Positions 1 to 7,942 of a DNA stretch of 64,000 nucleotides are shown here, piece after piece (position 1 is the stretch's first letter; each line of letters begins with the position of its first letter). The DNA is from a virus. The position numbers were made by a program, and so were the translations under genes. Location of the stretch: IMG/VR virus record IMGVR_UViG_3300022843_000001, positions 124,001 through 188,000 of that record; one strand, written 5' to 3'. Under the pieces are notes generated by a model, which was given only the letters and a program-made list of their open reading frames with translations, was not told where the DNA came from and did not search any database.

Positions 1-1107
1 ATCGTTGTATTTGTCGTAGATTTTAACAGCAGTAGAATCAGCAACAGAATATGAAGTAGATGCAAGTGCGTTAAAATATTCTAAAACGTTTGTAGCAGGA
101 GTTGCAGCGTTAACTGTATCTGCGATTGGTGGTGATATAAAAGCAACACAATCCTTCCGGCCTTCAACCAAAGTAATTACTTTAGCGCCCAGGGTTGTTA
201 CACCGTTAACGTCAACTGGAGCGATTAACAAGTTAATGTCAACAGTTTCAGCATCTGCAAACAGATCAAGTGCTATTGATAATTCACCAGCAGTAGCAGC
301 AGAACCTTCAACACCACCATTAAGAGTAGTAACTTCGGTTGTACTTCCAGCAGTAAAATCAGTTATACTTGTAGTGCCAGCATCGACAGCAGTAGTGTGA
401 TCAAGCCAGTAGATGTATTCTGATGTTGAAGCAATAACTTCAATATAGTAGTTAGAAGTACCATCAGTTTTCTTTGCATCAGAAGCAGCAGAAACATATG
501 CGAATTTTTCTAAAACGTTTCCAGGTGTTCCTGAGATTGTACCCAATGTGTCTATAACGATAATGTGCATTTCATCAAGAGACCCACCACGAGCAACCGC
601 GTAATCAGAAGAAGTAGGTTTAGAATCAAATTCTTTGTCGTATCGAGCAGCAGAACCTGTCCAAACTGCCCATGCGGCGTCTGACGCAGGACAAACTTCA
701 ACTTTGATTCCGTTACCGATAGTTCCTGCAGCACGTGCGCCCCAGATACCAACAGAAGCTTCACCAGCCTTAAAATTGTCTTCGTAATGTGATAGATTTT
801 TGATTAATAATCCAGTTCCAGAACCAGTTGCATTTACTTGTAATGCCTTTGCAGCACGAACAATTCTTAATGAATTTCCGTATTTTAGAAATGCTGCAGC
901 TTGAAAGAATGGGGTGAAATTTGCGGTGGTTGGTTGACCGAACTTAGCAACCATATCTGTTTCTGATGAAACAGTAGTTACTTCGCCAATCGGGCCCGCC
1001 GAGAAGTCGCCAACCAAAGCACCTATCGATGTAGATACTGCGGGTACGACATTCGTTAAGTCAATTTCCTTGACTTGAACGCCTGCTGATACTTGAAATG
1101 CTGACAT
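1..1107 (-). CDS. 18: T4-type contractile tail sheath protein (gp18), 3' end outside window
   Basis: The frame is open from an ATG at 1107 to the window edge (369 codons, no stop), so the C-terminus lies outside. The N-terminus MSAFQVSAGVQVKEIDLTN and the following AVSTSIGALVGDFSAGP stretch are typical of myovirus sheath proteins, which polymerise around the tail tube and contract at infection. A purine-rich AAAGGA precedes the ATG. It lies directly after the gp17 gene and a homing endonuclease, which is the T4 order 16-17-18. A T4-type late promoter box lies about 60 nt upstream. Identification rests on the N-terminal pattern and on gene order. Confidence 0.87.
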   Translation of the reverse strand, partial: MSAFQVSAGVQVKEIDLTNVVPAVSTSIGALVGDFSAGPIGEVTTVSSETDMVAKFGQPTTANFTPFFQAAAFLKYGNSLRIVRAAKALQVNATGSGTGLLIKNLSHYEDNFKAGEASVGIWGARAAGTIGNGIKVEVCPASDAAWAVWTGSAARYDKEFDSKPTSSDYAVARGGSLDEMHIIVIDTLGTISGTPGNVLEKFAYVSAASDAKKTDGTSNYYIEVIASTSEYIYWLDHTTAVDAGTTSITDFTAGSTTEVTTLNGGVEGSAATAGELSIALDLFADAETVDINLLIAPVDVNGVTTLGAKVITLVEGRKDCVAFISPPIADTVNAATPATNVLEYFNALASTSYSVADSTAVKIYDKYND

Positions 1108-1166
1108 GTTTTTATCCTTTGTTAAAATAATAAGAAATCATAATAAGGTTGTATTCAATTTACATA

Positions 1167-1174
1167 TATTTATA
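1167..1174 (-). promoter_or_regulatory. T4-type late promoter box TATAAATA for the sheath gene
   Basis: The minus strand reads TATAAATA here, the T4 late -10 element recognised by gp55-type sigma with sliding-clamp coactivation. It is about 60 nt before the sheath start codon. The same octamer precedes the endonuclease gene and gp13 in this block. AT-rich DNA gives chance matches, so position is the main support. Confidence 0.55.
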
Positions 1175-1865
1175 TCAAATGGTATCTGCGAATCTTTGAT
1201 TTAGATATTCCAGTGAGACGCCAAGCCTCAGATATAGAACTATACAGCTTATTGTCTATTGATACTTCTTTAGATTGTGTTTGTATATAGCCGTTCTCAT
1301 ATAACATTTTTAAACTCTTTGACATTTGATCTCTAACACGAATATCACTCATGGCTTTAATCTTTTTGTCGACAGTTTCGCTACTCTGTTTTACCCCCAT
1401 CTTGCTTTTTGATATCTTGCTTTTTGTTTCTTCAGATTTCCTTTTTCCGGTATTAGCAATCTTCAGCTTGAGTTTAAATGATTCAGATTTAGGCTTTCTT
1501 GCACCTTCTAATGCTGATTTCTCACTGATAGCAAAATTATCCGTTTTATTGAGGAATTTTAAATTTTCAACGACTCTCATTCGTTTTAAAACTACATTTT
1601 CCCATGCTATAGCATTTGAACTATTATCAAAGATTCTTCTTATATTGATAATGTCAGGTTCGCCATATTCCATTCTGAATGATTTGACGTGCTTAGAAGA
1701 AGTAAAGTAAGATACCCATAAATCATCGGGGGTACAGTTTTTGGCATATCTTACCCCATAATAATATTTGGCATATTTCGACCATCCTATAACATAAGTA
1801 TAAGGTTTATAACTAATGGTAGACATGATAGCTAATACCTCATTTGAGTTTATAGTAAGATTCAT
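1170..1865 (-). CDS. GIY-YIG family homing endonuclease with NUMOD-like repeats
   Basis: 231 residues. The N-terminal 100 residues follow a phage GIY-YIG variant: YTYVIGWSKYAKYYYGVRYAK, then LWVSYFTSSKHV, then PDIINIRRIF and a conserved Glu in the AWENVVL helix. The middle is Lys/Ser-rich with NUMOD3-like DNA-binding repeats (KPKSESFKLKLKIANTGK, KRKSEETKSKISKSK). Such enzymes cut intronless or intron-containing target genes and copy themselves in. It sits between gp17 and gp18 with its own late promoter box. A shorter start at 1826 (MSTISYKPY) is possible. Confidence 0.8.
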   Translation of the reverse strand: MNLTINSNEVLAIMSTISYKPYTYVIGWSKYAKYYYGVRYAKNCTPDDLWVSYFTSSKHVKSFRMEYGEPDIINIRRIFDNSSNAIAWENVVLKRMRVVENLKFLNKTDNFAISEKSALEGARKPKSESFKLKLKIANTGKRKSEETKSKISKSKMGVKQSSETVDKKIKAMSDIRVRDQMSKSLKMLYENGYIQTQSKEVSIDNKLYSSISEAWRLTGISKSKIRRYHLI

Positions 1866-1892
1866 AATACGATTATCTTCAATTTACCATTA

Positions 1893-1900
1893 TATTTATA
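1893..1900 (-). promoter_or_regulatory. T4-type late promoter box upstream of the GIY-YIG gene
   Basis: The minus strand reads TATAAATA about 28 nt before the endonuclease start codon, in the 39-nt gap after the gp17 gene. Free-standing homing endonucleases in T4-like phages often carry their own late promoter. Confidence 0.5.
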
Positions 1901-1904
1901 ATAA

Positions 1905-3527
1905 TTACCAACTTGAAGATTTCATCGTTGTTGAATCGTCTATACCATATCCTCCGTCATCGATTCCGTCATCAACAAACCCAAAAGGTATAACATCATT
2001 TTCTATCATCTTCATATTTTCCGCGTGAATCATATCTCTAAGATTTATATCTGTAATCGATTGAAAGAATGGAGTTGAAGCAAACCAACCAAATAATACA
2101 AGATTCATTACTAAATCGTCGTGATGGCCGTTGGTTGCTTCATAAGAAGAACCTCTTGCTTCAAACGTGGACATTTCTATTATTGTATTTTCATCGCAAA
2201 TCTCTAGTTTATTTTCTTCTATCAGATCTTTGAAGTTGGAACAGCCGATTCTTTTTATCTTCTTGGTCATTTTTACACCAAGTGCATCCGCTTTTACTGC
2301 AGATTCCATATAAACATTTTCGTATTCTAGCTCGTAATATAATCCATTACATACCAGCGTGCCTTGATCGTTGCTTTCAATTACAGCGTACGCTTCGTTA
2401 TAAGTTTTGCAATATTTATAGATCACATCTGGAAACAATAACGGGGAAATCATATTATCTCTGAACACGCAAACCTGCTTCATAGGTCGCGAAGTTATGT
2501 CTATGATTATAAAAGTTGAATAATCCTGTCCTCTACCATGAGCAACATCTACAAAACACATATATTCATGATCGATTTCTGGTTTATAATATACGCTAGC
2601 ATTACCTTGAGTATAAACAGGTTCTGTCTTTCTAAGACTAAGTAATTTGTTGCCATCAATAAGAGTAAGGCCATAACCAATGAACTCGTTACCAAACTCT
2701 TGTCTAAATTGAAGTGCACTAGTATTTTGAATTGTTTCTTGCTTCCACGCCTCGTCTCTACCTGGGACGTCCCACCAATCAACTCGAAAATTGTTATATG
2801 AATTTACTTCCTGAACTGACCCTTCCCATAACTTGTGGAATGAATTGCCAAGACCGTTTGCGGTTGAGGTAATAATAACTCTAGAAGTTTTTCCCGAGGT
2901 TATTACAGGGTAGGTTGAAGTGTAGAATTGAACATCATTTTCAACAAAGGCAAACTCGTCAAGATACAAAAGCGAAATAGATAAACCACGAATAGAACTT
3001 CCACTTGTAGCGGCGGCAACTATACGAGAATTATTATCGAATTCAATTGAACCTTTGTTTAACGCTTTACACCCAGGTTGTAAAAAGAAAGGTACATTTT
3101 CTAACATTAGAGTAATACGAGAAAGCATCTCTCTCGAAGTAGCACCTTTGTTTGCCAATATAGCAACTACCTTTGTTGCATGGAACAAAACATACCAAAG
3201 CAAATACGCGCAAGACGAAATGGACTTACCTGACTGTCTACATGCCAGAACAATGGAAAATCTGTTTGAATTAAAATGATCAAACATATCTTCTTGGTAA
3301 TCATATAAATCGAAATCGACGAGACCTCTATCTAGATGAATTACTTTAAGATAGTTTCGTGCAAAATATGCAGGGTCTGCCATACATTTCTTGTATTCAA
3401 CAACCTGATGCTCTGTAAACTGTGTTACAACCCCTGCGCGCTTTACCTGTGAGTTGCCAAGATATGTTTGTTCAGACGCTGGTGTTACTTGGGTCTTTTG
3501 GTTTATGCTCAAGAGCTTCTCCATCAT
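1905..3527 (-). CDS. 17: T4-type terminase large subunit (gp17)
   Basis: 540 residues; T4 gp17 has 610. It pumps DNA into the prohead and cuts concatemers. Visible motifs: YDYQEDMFDHF adenine-binding region, Walker A ACRQSGKS, Walker B SLLYLDEFAFV, coupling motif TSTANG, and nuclease acidic residues in FVDVAHGRGQDYS and near the C-terminus (HHDDLVMNLVLF). The start lies inside the 3' end of the small-subunit gene (56-nt overlap), as in T4. It is not closely alike to the second large terminase at 11790-13400, which has a different Walker A (FRGGAKT). Confidence 0.93.
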   Translation of the reverse strand: MMEKLLSINQKTQVTPASEQTYLGNSQVKRAGVVTQFTEHQVVEYKKCMADPAYFARNYLKVIHLDRGLVDFDLYDYQEDMFDHFNSNRFSIVLACRQSGKSISSCAYLLWYVLFHATKVVAILANKGATSREMLSRITLMLENVPFFLQPGCKALNKGSIEFDNNSRIVAAATSGSSIRGLSISLLYLDEFAFVENDVQFYTSTYPVITSGKTSRVIITSTANGLGNSFHKLWEGSVQEVNSYNNFRVDWWDVPGRDEAWKQETIQNTSALQFRQEFGNEFIGYGLTLIDGNKLLSLRKTEPVYTQGNASVYYKPEIDHEYMCFVDVAHGRGQDYSTFIIIDITSRPMKQVCVFRDNMISPLLFPDVIYKYCKTYNEAYAVIESNDQGTLVCNGLYYELEYENVYMESAVKADALGVKMTKKIKRIGCSNFKDLIEENKLEICDENTIIEMSTFEARGSSYEATNGHHDDLVMNLVLFGWFASTPFFQSITDINLRDMIHAENMKMIENDVIPFGFVDDGIDDGGYGIDDSTTMKSSSW

Positions 3528-3852
3528 TAATTTGTTTTAACGCCTGTTGTAAATCCGCGGTGCTGCCAATAAACAAATTATTTGTTGTGGTGCCGTTCGG
3601 TGCATCCAAGCCAGGCTGTGAAACTTTTGTATCTATGTCTTTCTTCTTCTTTTGCAGTTCAATTAATTTTTCCGCCACTTCTGAATTTTGCTTCATAAGT
3701 GTACCCAACACTTCAAACGCTCGAGGGTGTTCAAGATTTTTCGCAAGTTCCATCATTAGATCAATTGCTTCTGCACCTTTTTCTGCTAATTCATAATATT
3801 GCTTTCGGGCAAATTCATAATCATCACGTAAATCTTTTTCATCAATAGCCAT
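3472..3852 (-). CDS. 16: T4-type terminase small subunit (gp16)
   Basis: 126 residues. The central helical segment EHPRAFEVLGTLMKQNSEVAEKL followed by a Lys-rich helix is the pattern of T4-like gp16, which forms a ring that recognises DNA and stimulates the gp17 ATPase. The C-terminal 50 residues are polar and low in structure. Position before, and overlapping, gp17 supports the call. Confidence 0.83.
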   Translation of the reverse strand: MAIDEKDLRDDYEFARKQYYELAEKGAEAIDLMMELAKNLEHPRAFEVLGTLMKQNSEVAEKLIELQKKKKDIDTKVSQPGLDAPNGTTTNNLFIGSTADLQQALKQINDGEALEHKPKDPSNTSV

Positions 3853-3858
3853 TATTTA

Positions 3859-4836
3859 TTACCAATTTTCAGTTACACTTGTTAGCACATCGGTAACAAC
3901 GGTGTTTTGGATTGTTATAGTTTCTCCTGCCACGAAAAGTTCACTTGGAGAAGAAACCAGCAAAGTATTACTATTTATTTGTGTTATTTGACCCACACTT
4001 GCAGTTGTGGTCCCAACAATAATATCACCTACATTAAACAAAGAAACAGTGCTAACTGCAAGTGAGATTGTTTCTGGTACATTACCAAGGTTGGTCTTAA
4101 CGTTTACAGTATGTTCTTCATCAGGTCCGGTAAGAAAAGGGTTTAACATAACGATTTGTTTTTCAAATACCTGATTTGAGGTTGAATCGATAAAGTCCGT
4201 TACGGTCTTTCGGATAACTGCGCCGTTACTAACTTCTCCATAAAATCTTACCCTTGTCTCGAAGTCGAGAGTATACACAATAGTTCGTCTGGTATTGAAA
4301 TCACCTTCATAATCGTCGGCTATTCCTACTCCATTCAATACAAATGGCATATCAGTTTTTATGCTGTCGTTAACCTGTTTAACCGTGACCGTATAGTCTG
4401 GTTGAAAAAACGGCAAAATCTGTTCGATGATTTGTAAAGCATCGTCTTGATTCTTGGACATTATATTTAATTGAATTCCCATTCTATAACCAACAGGTCC
4501 CAGTATTCTTTTCTTGGTGTATGTTGAAGAAGATGTATTTGTCAGAGTCTGTTTGGTCCCTTTCTGCATTTTGGTGTTTGGGTCATAACTTAAGCTAGTC
4601 AACTCAAAAGACATGCGAGGCAATTTGATCGCAATTTTAGGATCGTTTAAATCCGCCTGTTGATCAATTCGAGCAAGAAACTTCTTTTTAGGTCCGTACG
4701 ATAAAGGTACTTTTGTTATATTTTTAACTGTGCCTGCGTTGTCAGTTCGTAGTATAGTAATGTCATTGAATAAAGTACCGAACACCGCTACTGATCTTCT
4801 TATAGTCTCATGATAAAAATGTATTCCGTTAAACAT
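3859..4836 (-). CDS. 15: T4-type tail sheath stabiliser / tail completion protein (gp15)
   Basis: 325 residues (T4 gp15: 272). The N-terminus MFNGIHFYHETIRRSVAVFG and the segment YGPKKKFLARIDQQADLND are characteristic of gp15, which caps the tail tube and sheath and docks to the gp13/gp14 neck. The extra C-terminal 80 residues, rich in Thr/Val, contain a small beta-type domain (GDIIVGTTTASVGQI) of a kind also seen inside the upstream gene. It sits between gp14 (1-base stop/start overlap) and gp16. Confidence 0.83.
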   Translation of the reverse strand: MFNGIHFYHETIRRSVAVFGTLFNDITILRTDNAGTVKNITKVPLSYGPKKKFLARIDQQADLNDPKIAIKLPRMSFELTSLSYDPNTKMQKGTKQTLTNTSSSTYTKKRILGPVGYRMGIQLNIMSKNQDDALQIIEQILPFFQPDYTVTVKQVNDSIKTDMPFVLNGVGIADDYEGDFNTRRTIVYTLDFETRVRFYGEVSNGAVIRKTVTDFIDSTSNQVFEKQIVMLNPFLTGPDEEHTVNVKTNLGNVPETISLAVSTVSLFNVGDIIVGTTTASVGQITQINSNTLLVSSPSELFVAGETITIQNTVVTDVLTSVTENW

Positions 4837-5756
4837 TATAAAGTACCTTCAGAGAATGGATTGCTTTCTGTAAAATCAATTATTTCATTGGCCTCAGTTT
4901 CAAAGTCGAAGTTTTGTGAGTCCTCTGTATTTGGAAAAACACTACCAACTGTAGAAGTAGAAATATCAAACACTTCTGTTATGTTGGCCGTTGCGCCAGA
5001 TACTGAACCTAAAATCATATTTGCGTTGACTTCTCCAGTTATGAATGAATGAAAGAGACCATCATTTGTTTCAATGTCTATTACTTGCATAACCGCTTCT
5101 GGATGATTGATATTGACTACTTCTGCTTTTATGTTAATAAGAGGTTCGTCTTGAATAATCTGTGTTATAGTTTCGCCTTGTATGAATGTACCGGTAATCA
5201 GACCTAATTGGAATCTAGTAGTATAAGCATTAACTTCGATTGCATCTATTTCTGCTACACCGGTATTAAAGTCTTCATCATTCATTTCGAATAGTCGTGC
5301 CTGCATCTTATATACAGGAAGATTCGATAGTTGATAAAAAGGCATTTCATGTTCAACAAACGATATCTCGAAGAAACTGTTAGACATAGGCAAATAAATA
5401 AGGTCGCCTTCATTAGGTCTATTTTGAAATTCATCATTTTCAAAAGATCCAACCATCTGTTCCCATCTACGTTTAGCAACTATAAAGGTCGCTTCGTCTC
5501 TAATTTCAAGGCCAAATTTAGACATAAGATTGCCTTCACCTTCAAAGCCTTCGTTGCCTTCGATATAAACTTCGATCATGTATGCATCATCGAATTGAGA
5601 CTCTACATCTTCATTTAATATAGAATCTCGGGTAACAATATTACGAGGAAGGTAGTAAATATCTTGTCCAGCCCACTTAACAGATTCGATGATTAAATCC
5701 TCAAAAAGAATCTGTTCAGAACGAACCTTGGTTGATAAGTATAAATTAGTTGGCAT
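4836..5756 (-). CDS. 14: T4-type neck protein (gp14)
   Basis: 306 residues (T4 gp14: 256). The N-terminus MPTNLYLSTKVRSEQILFEDLIIES and the GLEIRDEATFIVAKRRW segment are family features. gp14 with gp13 closes the filled head and joins it to the tail. A repeat-like insertion around residues 185-285 (GTFIQGETITQI, GEVNANMILGSVSGATANI) resembles the beta module at the end of the gp15 homologue. Stop and start of gp14/gp15 overlap. Confidence 0.86.
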   Translation of the reverse strand: MPTNLYLSTKVRSEQILFEDLIIESVKWAGQDIYYLPRNIVTRDSILNEDVESQFDDAYMIEVYIEGNEGFEGEGNLMSKFGLEIRDEATFIVAKRRWEQMVGSFENDEFQNRPNEGDLIYLPMSNSFFEISFVEHEMPFYQLSNLPVYKMQARLFEMNDEDFNTGVAEIDAIEVNAYTTRFQLGLITGTFIQGETITQIIQDEPLINIKAEVVNINHPEAVMQVIDIETNDGLFHSFITGEVNANMILGSVSGATANITEVFDISTSTVGSVFPNTEDSQNFDFETEANEIIDFTESNPFSEGTL

Positions 5757-5800
5757 TTGAACCTGCTTTGTATTTAGTTGTGGTTTCTATAAAGTATGTG

Positions 5801-6556
5801 TTAACCAATGAAAAAATCTAAAGGAGCCTCCCAGTTAATTTGCATATCAGTTTCTAGTTTTTCAACCTCAGCATTCGCTTCTTCCCACATTATCTGTCCG
5901 TTCATAGTAACACCACCTGGGAGAAGCATGCCTTCAAATTTCTTCAAATTTGTTCCCCATTGGCGCTTAATTAATGCTGTTATGTAACGTTTCAGAAACA
6001 TATCATTATAGACTGAAACGTAAGTTTCTGGGTTAATTATAACAGATGCATCTAATATGATCCAATCATTTTCCTTTATGTCAGTACCCCACTGAATGTA
6101 AAGGTGTAACTTATTCTGGTGACGACTAAATCGTACTTGACTTGAAGTATTGAACATATCACGAGCTTGAGTTAATTGCCCTTGCATTTGAGAATAATAT
6201 GCCATGCCTTGAAATCCACCCGATCTTAAATCGTAGACGTCATTATACGCCATTTGATAATCGATATTAAAGATGCCGCCGCCGCTTCCAGCGCCAGATG
6301 TGTTGAGTGGAACAATTCTAGTAATAACTGATATGTCTGAAGGCAGGGTTACAAATTCATTAGAGATGTCTGCCGCGGTAATTTGTATTTTGTAGTATGA
6401 ATTTAAAATAGCGTCTGAATGATACATCTGATAAAATTCAATACCTTCGTCTACTCGGTCAGAAACTTGATCATCATCTACATTGATCTCAAGCACTGGC
6501 GCGCCTAATTGTCTTAGACAATAATCAATAAGCTCGTTTCGTGTTGTGACTACCAT
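5801..6556 (-). CDS. 13: T4-type neck protein (gp13)
   Basis: 251 residues (T4 gp13: 309). The N-terminal RNELIDYCLRQLGAPVLEINV, followed by DDQVSDRVDEGIEFYQMYHSD, is the hallmark of T4-like gp13 head completion proteins. The C-terminus ETDMQINWEAPLDFFIG also fits. It is the first gene of the T4-type block in reading order, with a late promoter box 29 nt upstream. This marks the rightmost certain T4-type gene. Confidence 0.87.
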   Translation of the reverse strand: MVVTTRNELIDYCLRQLGAPVLEINVDDDQVSDRVDEGIEFYQMYHSDAILNSYYKIQITAADISNEFVTLPSDISVITRIVPLNTSGAGSGGGIFNIDYQMAYNDVYDLRSGGFQGMAYYSQMQGQLTQARDMFNTSSQVRFSRHQNKLHLYIQWGTDIKENDWIILDASVIINPETYVSVYNDMFLKRYITALIKRQWGTNLKKFEGMLLPGGVTMNGQIMWEEANAEVEKLETDMQINWEAPLDFFIG

Positions 6557-6584
6557 TTCAGTACCTGTATATTTCTGTTTATGT

Positions 6585-6592
6585 TATTTATA
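6585..6592 (-). promoter_or_regulatory. T4-type late promoter box upstream of gp13
   Basis: TATAAATA on the minus strand, 29 nt before the gp13 start, within the 44-nt gap that separates the T4-type genes from the block to the right. It would place the whole gp13-gp17 operon under T4-type late control. Confidence 0.55.
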
Positions 6593-6600
6593 ACTTTATA

Positions 6601-7092
6601 TTATTTAATATACCAAACAAGTTGAAGGCCTAATCCGTCATAACCGTTACGGTCTTTTCCTAACACGCAACTATGATGAGTCAACTGTCCGTTGATTGCA
6701 ATAGCTTTATTACTTGACAACCAAAAATTTTGATTAATGCCTAGGTTTGATGTACCGTGTTCATCTGTGCTTCCTGAGACGCACTGAGGAGATATCTTTT
6801 TAGTATAATCAATTCCAATAAAAACATATGTATGGTTAAAATACGTTCCATTATCAAATATACTATCGGCGTGTGCAGGTTTAATAATTGAGGAAAGAAT
6901 CCATAGTACTCCAGCAATTATTATAATAGTACCGATACCCAATGCGGCTGATGCCACGGCTCCTTTTCCTTCATTTGCCCGCCATGAAGCAAATGAAGCC
7001 TTTTTTATAATAAAAATGTAAACGCTATATGCAATAACTAAAAGCAGTATAAGTGCTAAAAATGATAATGCCTGGGTCATAAAAGAAATCAT
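6601..7092 (-). CDS. Small membrane-anchored protein with exported beta-rich domain, unknown function
   Basis: 163 residues from the ATG at 7092, chosen because AAAGGAC lies 10 nt before it; a longer 173-residue reading is possible. Residues about 5-27 and 45-65 are strongly hydrophobic, with an Ala/His/Ala sequence (KPAHADSIF) after the second one that could be a signal cleavage site. The C-terminal domain has alternating aromatic strands (YVFIGIDYTKK, LGINQNFW, LGLQLVWYIK), a mini beta-barrel-like pattern, and two or three Cys. I do not recognise the family. It follows the next gene by 17 nt and lies beside the T4/N4 junction. Confidence 0.6.
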   Translation of the reverse strand: MISFMTQALSFLALILLLVIAYSVYIFIIKKASFASWRANEGKGAVASAALGIGTIIIIAGVLWILSSIIKPAHADSIFDNGTYFNHTYVFIGIDYTKKISPQCVSGSTDEHGTSNLGINQNFWLSSNKAIAINGQLTHHSCVLGKDRNGYDGLGLQLVWYIK

Positions 7093-7108
7093 AATCTTAA
7101 GTCCTTTG

Positions 7109-7474
7109 TTATAATAGATCAAGCAATTCTTGCTCGGTTGTTGTGGAATCTATATCAATTTGCATTTTGTCGTCATTGTCTCGAATAACTTTTCTATCGG
7201 ATTCTGCTTGTGTTGCGTCTTGGCTCGGTATCTGCTTCATTATGATTGCATCATGTGGTGCAAAGTCCTTCTCTCGTTTTGCTCTGCGTAACTCATGTGC
7301 AACCTCCTTCGCTAAAGGTAAATCAGTTACCACCGCGTCACCTACAATTCTCCACGCACCACGAAAGACCTTATCAGGGACTGACACAACTTCAAGCCAT
7401 GTTGCACCTTCAGGTATTGAGGACTGCTTTGAGCAAATCGCAACGGTGTTATCTTCTTGTTGATATGCGTACAT
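7109..7474 (-). CDS. Putative tail-fibre-associated or assembly protein, unknown
   Basis: 121 residues. The WRIVGDAVVTDLPLAKEVAHE segment and KREKDFAPHDAIIMKQIP are reminiscent of small phage proteins encoded after tail-fibre genes. Highly charged helices and an acidic C-terminus (TTEQELLDLL) suggest a chaperone or adaptor. The start overlaps the stop of the endonuclease VII-like gene (TAATG), so it is translated with the tail-fibre operon. Function is inferred from position only. Confidence 0.6.
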   Translation of the reverse strand: MYAYQQEDNTVAICSKQSSIPEGATWLEVVSVPDKVFRGAWRIVGDAVVTDLPLAKEVAHELRRAKREKDFAPHDAIIMKQIPSQDATQAESDRKVIRDNDDKMQIDIDSTTTEQELLDLL

Positions 7475-7941
7475 TAATGCTTCCTCAAATAGTTAATAGC
7501 CTTCTCAAGAAGCCCTATATCATCTTTAAAATGGCCTAAAGCAAAGTTACAGCTTATACATAACAAGCCTCTAACCTCACCTGTTATGTGGTCATGGTCT
7601 ACGTTTAAGCTCTTAGTGCAGTCATCTTCATGTACATTACATATTAAACATGAGTAATCCTGACTTACCAGCATACTCGTATAGTCATCGTAGGTTATGC
7701 CATAGTTTTTCTTTAACCTAGTATTGGCTACTTGCCTTGGGTTAGCTTTATACCATGCCTTAGCCCTGCTGCTGACCTTATCTTTTCTACTGTCGTCATA
7801 GGCGATATACTGATAGTTGCGACAAGGAATGCATATATTCCTATATCCATGCTTTGATCCCTTATTAATAACAAAGCCTTTAAGATCTTCCGCAGTATGA
7901 GCCGACTTATCACAAGAAGGGCAGGTTCTTAGTGCTTCCAT
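7474..7941 (-). CDS. Recombination endonuclease VII-like (HNH/His-Me finger) nuclease
   Basis: 155 residues. Start chosen at 7941 because GGAGG lies 11 nt upstream and the ATG follows the tail-fibre stop by one base; a longer reading with MVFLLAILF is an artefact. An N-terminal Cys pair CPSC and a later CIPC form one zinc knuckle. The catalytic region has CLIC, then LNVDHDHITGEVRGLLCISCN, then LGHFKDD, the T4 gp49 pattern of a zinc-stabilised His-Me finger. Such proteins resolve branched DNA or act as homing nucleases. Its place within the tail operon suggests a mobile gene. Confidence 0.85.
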   Translation of the reverse strand: MEALRTCPSCDKSAHTAEDLKGFVINKGSKHGYRNICIPCRNYQYIAYDDSRKDKVSSRAKAWYKANPRQVANTRLKKNYGITYDDYTSMLVSQDYSCLICNVHEDDCTKSLNVDHDHITGEVRGLLCISCNFALGHFKDDIGLLEKAINYLRKH

Positions 7942-7942
7942 A

